This document shows positions 36,035-44,342 of a stretch of DNA of 64,000 nt, in pieces. Source of the stretch: Tabrizicola sp. (GTDB lineage: Bacteria; Pseudomonadota; Alphaproteobacteria; Rhodobacterales; Rhodobacteraceae); NCBI RefSeq assembly GCF_030373185.1, contig NZ_JAUCZH010000005.1, positions 1-64,000 on the forward strand, written 5' to 3'. The translations under genes were made by a program, and so were the position numbers. A model generated the notes under the pieces. It was given only the letters and a program-made list of their open reading frames with translations, searched no databases and had not been told where the DNA came from. Positions within the stretch are counted from its first letter, which is position 1, and every line of letters begins with the position of its first letter.

Positions 36035-37738
36035 ATGCCCTATCGCGCCCCGCTCAAGGATATCCGCTTCATCCTCGATCATGTGGTGGGGTTTGAACAG
36101 GTCACCGCCACCGCGCGTTTTGCCGCCGCCACACCCGACATGGCCGACGCCATCCTGACCGAGGCGGGGCGGATTGCGACCGATGTCCTTGCCCCCCTGA
36201 ACCGTGCGGGCGACACGCACCCCGCGCGGCTGGAAAATGGCGCGGTCCTGTCGTCTCCTGGGTTCGCCGAGGGCTACCGCGCACTTGCGACTGGGGGCTG
36301 GGTCGGCATTGCGGCAAGCCCCGAATATGGCGGCATGGGTCTGCCGATTTCCCTTGCGCTTGGGGTCGATGACATGATGTCCGGCGCCTGTCTTGCGCTG
36401 CAACTGAAGCCGCTTTTGACAAAGGGCCAGATCGAGGCGCTGGAACATCATGCCAGCGATGCGATCAAGGCACTTTATCTGCCAAAGCTGACCTCGGGCG
36501 AGTGGTCCGGCACGATGAACCTGACCGAACCGCAAGCCGGGTCCGATGTCGGCGCCTTGCGGGCCAAGGCGGAACCGGCGGGCGATGGAACCTACCGGGT
36601 CAGCGGCCAGAAGATCTATATCACCTGGGGCGACAGCGATCTGGTGGCGAATGTCTGTCATCTGGTGCTGGCGCGTCTGCCGGGTGCCGCCGAGGGGACC
36701 AGAGGCATCAGCCTGTTCATGGTGCCGAAGTTCATTCCCGATGCGGCGGGAAACCCCGGACCTCGCAACAGCCTGCGGGCGATCAGTCTTGAACACAAGC
36801 TGGGCATCCACGGCAGCCCGACCTGCGTGATGCAGTTTGACGGGGCAACCGGCTGGCTGGTGGGCGAGCCACACAAGGGCATGGCGGCGATGTTCACGAT
36901 GATGAACAACGCCCGTCTTTCGGTGGCCGTGCAAGGCGTTGGGGTGGCCGAGGCCGCGCTCCAGCAGGCGGTGGCCTATGCCTCTGACCGGCGGCAGGGT
37001 GCGACCCCGCTTGCACCGGATGGTGCGATCATTGACCATGCCGATGTGCGGCGGATGCTGGCATCGATGCGCGCCGAGGTCTTTGCGGCCCGGTCCATCG
37101 CGCTGTCCTGCGCCGTGGCCATCGACATGGCAACTGCCATCGGCAGCGCCGCCTGGCAGGCAAGGGCGGCACTTCTGACCCCCATCGCCAAGGCGTATGG
37201 CACTGATATCGGCTGCGAGGTGGCGCATCTGGGCATCCAGATTCACGGCGGCATGGGGTTCATCGAAGAAACCGGCGCGGCACAATTCCTGCGTGATGTG
37301 CGGATCACGCCGATCTACGAAGGCACCAACGGGATTCAGGCCATGGACCTTGTGGCCCGCAAGATGGCCGATGGCGGCGAGGCCGCGTTCCGGCTGATCG
37401 ACGAAGTGCTGCGTGACACTGACGCCGCGCGCGCCAGCCTTCCCGACCTTGCCGCAGATGTCTGGCAGGCCGCCCATGCCCTGCGCGAGGCGACCTCGGC
37501 GCTGTTGGCCCAACCTCTCAACGACCGTTTTGCCGGGGCGGTGGCCTACCTGCGCGGCTTTGCCCGGGTGCTGGGCGGCCATGCGCATCTGAAAGCCGCG
37601 CTGGCAGACCCCGCAAGGTTGCCGTTGGCCCGGGTGATGATCCGCCGCCTGATGCCTGAACATCTGGCGCTTTTTGCGCAGGCGCGCGAAGGTGCCGCCG
37701 GGCTTTATGCCCTGACCCATGAGGATTTCGCCGCGTGA
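36035..37738 (+). CDS. Acyl-CoA dehydrogenase, DmdC-like (3-methylmercaptopropionyl-CoA dehydrogenase family)
   Basis: FAD-dependent dehydrogenase of 567 aa with the opening MPYRAPLKDIRFILDHVVG and C-terminal extension (about residues 450-567) seen in the DmdC subgroup. GTMNLTEPQAGSDVGALRAK near 158 contacts FAD/substrate, and the catalytic-base segment is IYEGTNGIQAMDL near 427. DmdC acts in DMSP demethylation, but the same subgroup includes medium-chain enzymes; no dmdB/dmdD is adjacent here. Overlaps the MBL gene by 4 bp. Confidence 0.85.
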   Translation: MPYRAPLKDIRFILDHVVGFEQVTATARFAAATPDMADAILTEAGRIATDVLAPLNRAGDTHPARLENGAVLSSPGFAEGYRALATGGWVGIAASPEYGGMGLPISLALGVDDMMSGACLALQLKPLLTKGQIEALEHHASDAIKALYLPKLTSGEWSGTMNLTEPQAGSDVGALRAKAEPAGDGTYRVSGQKIYITWGDSDLVANVCHLVLARLPGAAEGTRGISLFMVPKFIPDAAGNPGPRNSLRAISLEHKLGIHGSPTCVMQFDGATGWLVGEPHKGMAAMFTMMNNARLSVAVQGVGVAEAALQQAVAYASDRRQGATPLAPDGAIIDHADVRRMLASMRAEVFAARSIALSCAVAIDMATAIGSAAWQARAALLTPIAKAYGTDIGCEVAHLGIQIHGGMGFIEETGAAQFLRDVRITPIYEGTNGIQAMDLVARKMADGGEAAFRLIDEVLRDTDAARASLPDLAADVWQAAHALREATSALLAQPLNDRFAGAVAYLRGFARVLGGHAHLKAALADPARLPLARVMIRRLMPEHLALFAQAREGAAGLYALTHEDFAA

Positions 37739-38763
37739 CCGAAGGCATCCGCCACCCGTTCGACACCCCGCCCCCGGAAGGCGGCGCTGTCGAAGTGGCC
37801 CCCGGCGTCCTTTGGCTGCGCCTGCCGCTGCCGATGGCGCTGGACCATGTGAACATCTATGCGCTTGATGATGGCCCCGGCTGGACGATCATCGACGCCG
37901 GCCTGTCGTCGCGCCGGACAAAGACCATCTGGGAAAAACTGCTGGCCGGCCCCTTGCAGGGCAAACCCGTGACCCGGGTGATCCTGACCCACCACCACCC
38001 CGATCATGTCGGCCTTGTCGGCTGGTTCCAGTCCCAAGGGGCGGAACTTCTGACCACCCGGACCGCATGGCTTTACGCCCGGATGCTGACGCTTGATGCG
38101 CAAGACCGCCCCGCGCCCGAAGCGCTGAGCTTTTACCGCCGCGCGGGGCTGTCCGAAGCCGATCTGGCCAAGCGTGCCGCTGAACGCCCGTTCAACTTTG
38201 CCGATGTTGTCGACCCGATGCCGCTTGGCTTTACCCGCCTGACCGAAGGCGCGCGCCTGACCATCGCCGGGCGCCAGTGGGGCGTGCGTATCGGCCACGG
38301 CCACGCACCCGACCATGTGACCCTTTGGTCGGATGACGGGATCATTCTGGGGGGTGATCAGTTCCTGCCCGGCATTTCCGCAAATATCGGCGTCTATCCA
38401 ACAGAACCCGAGGCCGACCCGCTGACCGACTGGCTGGACAGTTGCCGCGCCTTCATGCCCCATGCCAGCGATCGTCAGCTTGTGTTGCCGGGCCACAAGC
38501 TGCCCTTCACCGGCCTGCCTTTCCGGCTTGGCCAGATGATTGAAAACCACGAAAGCGCGCTGATCCGGCTTTTGGATCACCTGTCCATCCCCCGAACCGC
38601 CGCCCAATGCTTTGTGCCGCTTTTCAAGCGCGAGGTCGGGCCTGCGGAATTCTCGCTTGCGCTGGTCGAATCGGTTGCCCATCTGAACTGCCTATTGCGG
38701 CGTGGTCTGGTTTTGCGTTCCCTGACCCCTCAAGGTGCATGGGAATGGGAACGTCAGGGATGA
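37735..38763 (+). CDS. MBL-fold metallo-hydrolase
   Basis: A 342-residue metallo-beta-lactamase-fold protein. The metal motif THHHPDHVGLVG lies near residues 84-95, the downstream His in IGHGHAPDHVTLW near 186 and the Asp in ILGGDQFLP near 204. A C-terminal helical part (about 245-342) is typical of hydrolases paired with acyl-CoA enzymes. Translationally coupled to the acyl-CoA dehydrogenase (4-bp overlap); may hydrolyse a thioester product (inference). Confidence 0.86.
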   Translation: MTEGIRHPFDTPPPEGGAVEVAPGVLWLRLPLPMALDHVNIYALDDGPGWTIIDAGLSSRRTKTIWEKLLAGPLQGKPVTRVILTHHHPDHVGLVGWFQSQGAELLTTRTAWLYARMLTLDAQDRPAPEALSFYRRAGLSEADLAKRAAERPFNFADVVDPMPLGFTRLTEGARLTIAGRQWGVRIGHGHAPDHVTLWSDDGIILGGDQFLPGISANIGVYPTEPEADPLTDWLDSCRAFMPHASDRQLVLPGHKLPFTGLPFRLGQMIENHESALIRLLDHLSIPRTAAQCFVPLFKREVGPAEFSLALVESVAHLNCLLRRGLVLRSLTPQGAWEWERQG

Positions 38764-39137
38764 CGACGACAGCGACCAAACGGAAAGCAAGACGCATCAA
38801 GAGCCCGGCCGAACGGGCGCATGACCAGTTGGTTCTTTATATCCGGGACTTCGAATCCCGGCTGGACGCCGAACAGGAAATCACAATGGGCTTTGCCGGG
38901 GACGCAACAGGCGTGTTGCGCATCGAGGGCATCGGCTTTTTCCCGCCGGATATCGTCACTTTCTACGGGATGGATGAGACAGGCACCCGGACTCAGCTGA
39001 TCCAGCATGTCAGCCAGCTTTCCGTGACGCTTCGCGCCATATCGAAGGATGATGAAACCGACGATCCGCCTCGCCGCATCGGGTTTCAGCTGACCACTGG
39101 CTGGACGGGTGGCGGTTCGGGGGATGCTTCGGCCTGA
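38760..39137 (+). CDS. DUF6173 family protein
   Basis: A 125-residue protein with a basic N-terminus (TTTATKRKARRIK) and a conserved core LVLYIRDFESRLDAEQEITM / GFFPPDIVTFYGMDETGT that matches DUF6173 of Rhodobacteraceae as I recall it. Function unknown. Its ATG overlaps the MBL stop (ATGA), so it is the third gene of the operon. Confidence 0.75.
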   Translation: MTTTATKRKARRIKSPAERAHDQLVLYIRDFESRLDAEQEITMGFAGDATGVLRIEGIGFFPPDIVTFYGMDETGTRTQLIQHVSQLSVTLRAISKDDETDDPPRRIGFQLTTGWTGGGSGDASA

Positions 39138-39223
39138 CGCGGCGAATTGGCCGCCCCCGCCCCCCGTGACAGGCCCGGAAGAATAGGCTATTGGGCAGGA
39201 AAGAGACAAAAGGGAACCTCGCC

Positions 39224-39370
39224 ATGGCTGACCACAACGCCGAACACAAGCACGGCTCGATGGATATCCGCGACCACGAAAAGACCTTTGCGGGCTTCAT
39301 TCGCATGTCGATCTGGGTGACCGGAATTTCAATCGGGATCTTGGTTTTCCTTGCTCTTGTGAATTCCTGA
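39224..39370 (+). CDS. aa3-type cytochrome c oxidase subunit IV
   Basis: A 48-residue single-TM peptide: hydrophilic, His-rich start [20 protein letters not shown], then a TM helix [19 protein letters not shown]. This is the small fourth subunit of the alphaproteobacterial aa3 cytochrome c oxidase; the large subunits are encoded elsewhere. AGGGAACCTCGCC precedes the ATG. Confidence 0.9.
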   Translation: MADHNAEHKHGSMDIRDHEKTFAGFIRMSIWVTGISIGILVFLALVNS

Positions 39371-39392
39371 TCGCGTGGCTGTGGGCGGTGTG

Positions 39393-40004
39393 ATGCTGCG
39401 TCTTGCGCTTGGCCTTTTTGCCCTGCTGGGCCTTGCTGCTTGTGGCGCCGAACCCAAATGGGCGCCGGAGGAACAGGTTCAGGCCGCGCGCCATGTCGCA
39501 GAAGAGCAGACCCACATCACGCTTTACACGGTGGTGAGCAAATCCTCCGGGTCCGGGGCGCATTCCGCCATTCTGGTCAACGGGTCAGAGCGTTTGATCT
39601 TCGACCCTGCCGGAACCTGGATGCATCCCCGCTTGCCGGAACGCAACGATGTCCACTTCGGGATGACCGACAAGGCCATCGCCTTCTACGTCGATTACCA
39701 CGCCCGCAAGACCTATGACGTGATCGAGCAAAAGATCTTTGTTTCGCCCGAGACGGCTGAACTTGTCCTGCGCCGGGTGAAAGATTATGGCGCTGTGCCA
39801 AAGGCGATGTGTACGGCGGCCACCTCGACGGTCCTGCGCGGGGTTCCGGGGTTCGAATCGCTGCCCTCGACCTGGTATCCCAAGAAGCTGTCCACCGCTT
39901 TCGGGGCATTGCCGGGGGTCAGCACGCGCCTGATCACCGACGACGACGACGACAGCAATCATGGCGTCCTTCTGGTGCAGGCCAACGGCAACCCGCTGGA
40001 ATAG
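39393..40004 (+). CDS. Lipoprotein with possible permuted papain-like (NlpC/P60-type) domain
   Basis: A 203-residue conserved protein of unknown function. Signal peptide MLRLALGLFALLGLAAC ends in a lipobox (LAAC), so it is probably a lipid-anchored envelope protein. In the mature part a His in GSGAHSAILVNG precedes a Cys in KAMCTAATSTVLRG about 90 residues later. The order His then Cys recalls circularly permuted NlpC/P60 peptidases. An acidic run of five Asp lies near residue 187. A GTG at 39375 is an alternative start. Confidence 0.65.
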   Translation: MLRLALGLFALLGLAACGAEPKWAPEEQVQAARHVAEEQTHITLYTVVSKSSGSGAHSAILVNGSERLIFDPAGTWMHPRLPERNDVHFGMTDKAIAFYVDYHARKTYDVIEQKIFVSPETAELVLRRVKDYGAVPKAMCTAATSTVLRGVPGFESLPSTWYPKKLSTAFGALPGVSTRLITDDDDDSNHGVLLVQANGNPLE

Positions 40005-40104
40005 ACGGGCAGGTTCACCGGGCCGGGCAAAAACCCTTTGAGAGTTTGCAGGTCTTTTCCAAAGGATTTGCGCCTGCTCGCCCGTTGCGTTGCACTTGCG
40101 CCCC

Positions 40105-40117
40105 CCGCAACTTGCGG
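40105..40117. promoter_or_regulatory. Palindrome CCGCAA-C-TTGCGG upstream of mobA
   Basis: Perfect 6-bp arms with one central base, lying inside the spacer of a weak promoter-like pair (TTGCGC at 40096 and TAGGGT at 40118, 16 bp apart). It is 43 bp upstream of the mobA start. A possible repressor site; speculative. Confidence 0.3.
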
Positions 40118-40159
40118 TAGGGTCGGCAAACCCATTTGGCGTCCAGAAAGGCACCGGAT

Positions 40160-40750
40160 TTGCGCATTTTCGGGGTCATCCTTGCTGGCGGTCAGGCCCT
40201 TCGGATGGGCGGGGCGGACAAGGCTTTTGTCCCGCTGGCCGGAAAACCGCTTCTGGCCCATGTGCTTGACCGGCTGGAGCCGCAGGTTGAGCGGATGCTG
40301 ATCTCGGCCAATGGCGATCTGGCGCGTTTTGCGGCCTTCGGCTGCAAGGTCATTCCCGACGCTGCCCCGCAAGGCCCGCTTTCCGGCATCCTTGCTGCCC
40401 TTCTCCATGCGGCTGATCTTGGGGCGACACATCTGGTGTCATCCCCGGTCGACACACCTTTCCTGCCCGGCGATCTTGTGCCGCAGCTTTTGCTGGCGGC
40501 CGAACAGTCGCCCGAGGGTCTGGCGCTTGCGCGGACGGTTGACGGCGATCACCCCGCCACCGCGCTTTGGCCGGTGGCGTCGGCCCCGGCGCTCGCCGAT
40601 TTCCTGGCCCGGGGTGAGGCCAAGGTCACCCGCTTCACCACGGCCCACCACGCCGCCCGTGCCAGTTTTCCTGACGCCCGCGCCTTCATGAACCTCAACA
40701 CCCCCGAAGACCTTGCCGCCGCCGAGGCGCTGTTGACGGGTGACGCATGA
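40160..40750 (+). CDS. mobA: Molybdenum cofactor guanylyltransferase
   Basis: Adds GMP to Mo-molybdopterin to make the MGD cofactor of DMSO-reductase-type enzymes. Signature GVILAGGQALRMGGADKAF at residues 4-22 and the metal Asp in SSPVDTPFLPGD near 97. 196 aa. It uses TTG; the one at 40160 is chosen since AAAGG lies 8 nt upstream and it begins the Rossmann strand, while the in-frame TTG at 40136 would add eight residues. Overlaps mobB by 4 bp. Confidence 0.93.
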   Translation: MRIFGVILAGGQALRMGGADKAFVPLAGKPLLAHVLDRLEPQVERMLISANGDLARFAAFGCKVIPDAAPQGPLSGILAALLHAADLGATHLVSSPVDTPFLPGDLVPQLLLAAEQSPEGLALARTVDGDHPATALWPVASAPALADFLARGEAKVTRFTTAHHAARASFPDARAFMNLNTPEDLAAAEALLTGDA

Positions 40751-41241
40751 AGATCTTCGGCGTGATCGGTTGGAAGAACTCGGGCAAGACCAGCCTGATG
40801 GAACGTCTGGTGGCAGACATCACCGGGCGCGGCTTTTCGGTCTCTACCGTCAAGCATGTCCATCATACCGTGGACCTTGACCAGCCCGGCAAGGATACCT
40901 TCCGCCACCGTGCGGCAGGCGCGCGCGAGGTGGTGCTTGCCTCGGCCGACCGTTTCGCACTTATGGTCGAACACCGGGGGCCGGAGCCGGAACTTCCGGC
41001 GATTCTTGCGCGGCTGGCCCCGGTCGATCTGGTGCTGGTCGAAGGCTACAAGCGCGACGCCCACCCCAAGCTGGAAGTCTGGCGGTCCGAGACTGGCCAA
41101 CCTTTGATTCAGGCTGCCGACCCGCTGGTGCGTGCCGTGGCCACCGATGCCAGCCTGTCCCTTCCGGTCCCGGTTCTGGATCTGAACGACACCAGGGCCG
41201 TGGCCGACTTCATCCTGCGTGAGGCGGGTCTTGCAGTTTGA
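40747..41241 (+). CDS. mobB: Molybdopterin-guanine dinucleotide biosynthesis adaptor MobB
   Basis: P-loop GTPase (164 aa) that assists MobA. Walker A GWKNSGKTSLM at residues 7-17; conserved VKHVHHTVDLDQPGKDTFRHRAAG near 33-56 and LVLVEGYKRDAHPKLEVWR near 97-115 are diagnostic. Coupled to mobA by a 4-bp overlap, and its 3' end overlaps the next gene. Confidence 0.95.
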   Translation: MKIFGVIGWKNSGKTSLMERLVADITGRGFSVSTVKHVHHTVDLDQPGKDTFRHRAAGAREVVLASADRFALMVEHRGPEPELPAILARLAPVDLVLVEGYKRDAHPKLEVWRSETGQPLIQAADPLVRAVATDASLSLPVPVLDLNDTRAVADFILREAGLAV

Positions 41242-42106
41242 CCGGGTCATAGTGGTCGACTGGTCGGCGGCAAACCTGCCCACCAGCCCGACAAACCGGG
41301 CGAATGCGGTCTGGATCGGCTGCCATGACAGTGAAGGCGGGATCGAATGGCATCATCGCACCCGCGCTGCCGCCGAAGCCCAGCTCGGAACGCTGATCGA
41401 AACCGCCCGGAACGATGGCCTGCGGCTCTTGATCGGCTTTGACTTCGCCATGGGCTACCCTGCGGGTTTTGCCGCCCGGCTGACCGGCAGTCCAACCGCC
41501 CGGGCCGTCTGGCGCTGGCTGGCCGAGGCGGTCAGCGACGGGCCAGACAACCGCAACAACCGCTTTGCCGTGGCCGCGCGGATCAATGCCACGTTCTCCG
41601 AAGGCCCTGGCCCGTTCTGGAGCCACCCGACCGGCCAAAGCTGGCCCGGCCTGCCCTTCCGGCGCGCGGGCATTGACTATGCGGCCCTTGGCCTGACCGA
41701 ATACCGCGCTGCCGAAAGCGCGGTTCCCCGCGCGAAAAGCCCGTGGATGCTGTTCAACCCCGGCTCAGTCGGGTCGCAAAGCCTGCTGGGCCTGCCGATG
41801 ATCGATCGCCTCGGCAAGAACCCAGAAGTTTCGGTCTGGCCTTTCGACAGGGCAATCGACGCCCGCGTCATGGTTGCCGAAGTCTATCCGTCGCTTCTCG
41901 CCGGGCCGGTTGCGATCCTTGCCAACGCCCATGGTCTTCCGGCCGATCAGGCGCAGGTCCGGCTGCTGTCCCGTGCGCTTTACAATCTTTCGTGCCACGG
42001 CCGCCTTGCGCCGCTGCTGGACACGCCCCCGGAAGCGCAAGAGGAAGGCTGGATCCTTGGTGCCGGCCACGCCCCCCTTCTGGAGGAGGCGCTGGGATGG
42101 GCGTGA
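41231..42106 (+). CDS. Conserved protein of mobAB operon, DUF429-like/RNase H-like fold
   Basis: A 291-residue protein starting MQFDRVIVVDWSAAN. Two acidic strands, VVDWSA near residue 9 and LLIGFDFAMGYP near 65-76, recall DUF429/RNase H-like proteins; homologues are often labelled molybdopterin guanine dinucleotide synthesis protein because of their genomic position. Real function unknown. The TTG at 41231 has GAGGCGGG upstream; a GTG at 41219 is the alternative. Starts inside mobB and its end overlaps the GNAT gene. Confidence 0.7.
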   Translation: MQFDRVIVVDWSAANLPTSPTNRANAVWIGCHDSEGGIEWHHRTRAAAEAQLGTLIETARNDGLRLLIGFDFAMGYPAGFAARLTGSPTARAVWRWLAEAVSDGPDNRNNRFAVAARINATFSEGPGPFWSHPTGQSWPGLPFRRAGIDYAALGLTEYRAAESAVPRAKSPWMLFNPGSVGSQSLLGLPMIDRLGKNPEVSVWPFDRAIDARVMVAEVYPSLLAGPVAILANAHGLPADQAQVRLLSRALYNLSCHGRLAPLLDTPPEAQEEGWILGAGHAPLLEEALGWA

Positions 42107-42696
42107 CCATCTTCGCGGGCCTGCATACTCATCTGCGCCCGAAAGCCGCGCGGATCTATTGGGAAGCGTTCGGCGGCAAGCTGGGCCGTGTCCTTGGCCC
42201 CGAACCCCGCGCGCTGGCTTTTCTTGAACGGGTCATCCGTGCCGACCTTTGCCTTTCTGCCGTCGATGAGTCCGGTGCGCTGGTTGGCATGGCCGGTTTC
42301 AAGACTCCATCCGGCAGTTTTGCCGGGGGAAACTGGTCCGACCTGATTGCAATCTACGGCCCCGTTGGCGGACGGTGGCGCGGGTGGCTGCTTCGGGCGC
42401 TAAGTCAGGATTCTGACAATGACCGCTTTCTGATCGACGGCATCTGCGTGGACCGCAAGCACCGTGGCAAGGGGATCGGAACCCATCTGCTGGCCGCGCT
42501 TTATGACGAGGCGGCGGCGCGCGGCTACCGGTCGATCCGGCTGGATGTGGTCGATGCCAACTGGCGGGCGCGCGCGCTTTATGAGCGCGAAGGCTTTCTG
42601 GCGACTCAGACACAGACCATCGGTCTCTTGCGCCATCTTTTCGGATTTGCGGCGGCGACCACAATGGTGCGCCCGCTGCGGTCGCCGGGTCCGTGA
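42097..42696 (+). CDS. GNAT-family N-acetyltransferase
   Basis: A 199-residue acetyltransferase; acetyl-CoA pyrophosphate loop VDRKHRGKGIGTHLLAAL near residues 119-136 and the C-terminal NWRARALYEREGF segment near 156-168. Acceptor substrate unknown. GGAGGAGG lies upstream of the ATG and the start overlaps the previous stop by 10 bp, so it is the fourth gene of the mobAB operon. Confidence 0.85.
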   Translation: MGVTIFAGLHTHLRPKAARIYWEAFGGKLGRVLGPEPRALAFLERVIRADLCLSAVDESGALVGMAGFKTPSGSFAGGNWSDLIAIYGPVGGRWRGWLLRALSQDSDNDRFLIDGICVDRKHRGKGIGTHLLAALYDEAAARGYRSIRLDVVDANWRARALYEREGFLATQTQTIGLLRHLFGFAAATTMVRPLRSPGP

Positions 42697-42778
42697 AGGT
42701 CCGGAACGCCAGCTCTCTTGCCGCCGGACGCAGGGCCTGTCAGAACATCATCAAATTTCCACGGGCGAGGACCAGACC

Positions 42779-44236
42779 ATGATCACCAAGCGCGAATTCT
42801 ACATCAACGGGGAATGGGTCGCACCGCAGGTTGCGCGGGATTGTCCGGTTATCGACCCGTCAACGGAAGATGCCTGCGCCATCATCTCTCTGGGCAGCGA
42901 GGCTGACACCAACGCCGCCGTTGCCGCCGCCAATGCCGCGTTTCCGGCTTGGGCGGCTACCGACCCGGCTGAACGCCGCCGCGTCGTGGAGGGGATCCTT
43001 GCGCAATACTATGCCCGCAAGGAAGAAATGGCCCATGCGATCAGCCTTGAAATGGGTGCGCCCATCGACATGAGCCGCGACGATCAGGCGGAATGTCTGC
43101 CGTGGCACCTGAAGAACTTCCTGACCGCCTTTGACCATATCGAATGGATCCGCCCGCTTGGCCCCCATGCGCCCGACACCCGGATTGCGCTGGAACCGAT
43201 TGGCGTGGTCGGGCTGATCACGCCTTGGAACTGGCCGATGAATCAGGTGACGCTGAAGGTGATTCCGGCGCTTCTGGCGGGTTGCACCTGCGTCCTGAAG
43301 CCGTCCGAGGAATCGCCTCTGTCGTCGATGCTCTTCGCTGAATTCTGTCATGACGCGGGCGTGCCTGCGGGCGTGTTCAACCTTGTGAACGGTGACGGTG
43401 CCGGGGTGGGCAGCACGCTGTCCAGCCACCCGGATGTGGAAATGATCAGCTTCACCGGATCAACCCGCGCCGGGCGGGCAATCTCGGCCGCTGCGGCACA
43501 GACCTTGAAGCGGGTTACGCTGGAACTGGGCGGCAAGGGCGCGAACCTTGTCTTCGCCGATGCCGATGCCCGGGCAGTGGAACGCAGTGTGCGTCACATG
43601 ATGAACAACTCGGGCCAGTCGTGCAATGCGCCCAGCAGGATGCTGGTGGAACGCCCGTTCTACGACCGCGCGGTGGAAATCGCGGCCGAGGTCGCGAACT
43701 CGATAAAGGTCGGCCCGGCAAGCGAGCCGGGCAAGCATATCGGCCCGGTGGTGAACAAGCGCCAATGGGATCAGATTCAGGGCTACATCCAGAAAGGCAT
43801 CGATGAAGGTGCGCGGCTGGTGGCTGGTGGCCTTGGCCTGCCCGAAGGGATGAACAAGGGCTTTTACGTCCGCCCGACGATCTTTGCCGATGTGACCCCC
43901 GGAATGACCATCGAGCGCGAGGAAATCTTCGGGCCGGTCATGTGCATGATCCCCTTCGACACCGAAGCCGAAGCGGTCCAGATCGCCAATGACACGCCCT
44001 ACGGGCTGACGAATTATGTCCAGTCGCAGGACGGCGCACGGCGGAACCGGCTGGCGCGCGTCCTGAGGGCCGGGATGATCGAGATGAATGGCCGTTCTCG
44101 GGGTGCCGGCGCGCCCTTTGGTGGTATCAAGGCTTCTGGTCGCGCTCGTGAAGGCGGCATCTGGGGGATCGAGGAGTTCCTGGAGGTCAAGGCAATCTCT
44201 GGCTGGGATGTGTCGCAGGATGTAGCTGCGGAGTAG
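42779..44236 (+). CDS. Aldehyde dehydrogenase family protein
   Basis: NAD(P)-dependent aldehyde dehydrogenase (485 aa). ITPWNWPMNQ near residue 147 binds the cofactor, catalytic Glu is in LELGGKGANLVFAD near 248-261 and catalytic Cys in NNSGQSCNAPSRM near 282. C-terminal APFGGIKASGRAREGG is typical. Substrate is not predictable. GAGGACCAGACC precedes the ATG. Followed by two back-to-back hairpins. Confidence 0.9.
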   Translation: MITKREFYINGEWVAPQVARDCPVIDPSTEDACAIISLGSEADTNAAVAAANAAFPAWAATDPAERRRVVEGILAQYYARKEEMAHAISLEMGAPIDMSRDDQAECLPWHLKNFLTAFDHIEWIRPLGPHAPDTRIALEPIGVVGLITPWNWPMNQVTLKVIPALLAGCTCVLKPSEESPLSSMLFAEFCHDAGVPAGVFNLVNGDGAGVGSTLSSHPDVEMISFTGSTRAGRAISAAAAQTLKRVTLELGGKGANLVFADADARAVERSVRHMMNNSGQSCNAPSRMLVERPFYDRAVEIAAEVANSIKVGPASEPGKHIGPVVNKRQWDQIQGYIQKGIDEGARLVAGGLGLPEGMNKGFYVRPTIFADVTPGMTIEREEIFGPVMCMIPFDTEAEAVQIANDTPYGLTNYVQSQDGARRNRLARVLRAGMIEMNGRSRGAGAPFGGIKASGRAREGGIWGIEEFLEVKAISGWDVSQDVAAE

Positions 44237-44237
44237 G

Positions 44238-44282
44238 CGGTTTCTCAAAGGAAACCGTGTCGGGGCCTTGAAAGGCCCCGAC
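44238..44282 (+). terminator. Tandem hairpins after aldehyde dehydrogenase
   Basis: Two adjacent stems directly after the stop: CGGTTTC/GAAACCG (44238-44244 with 44251-44257) and the stronger GTCGGGGCCTT/AAGGCCCCGAC (44259-44269 with 44272-44282). No U-run follows, so termination may be factor-assisted or the stems may protect the 3' end. Confidence 0.6.
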
Positions 44283-44294
44283 GCATGGGCAAAC

Positions 44295-44323
44295 TTGACA
44301 CTTGTGTCGATTCCTGTTGGCAT
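44295..44323 (+). promoter_or_regulatory. Promoter of the OYE-family gene with embedded palindrome
   Basis: TTGACA at 44295-44300, 17-bp spacer, TGGCAT at 44318-44323; the ATG follows 20 bp later. The palindrome GACAC-TT-GTGTC (44297-44308) overlaps the -35 box, a position suited to repression. Confidence 0.5.
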
Positions 44324-44342
44324 GGTGGCAACGGAGGCCCCC

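Noticed and set aside
35894-37720. Long minus-strand open frame opposite the acyl-CoA dehydrogenase gene
   Set aside because: The plus-strand gene carries all dehydrogenase motifs; the antisense translation has none.
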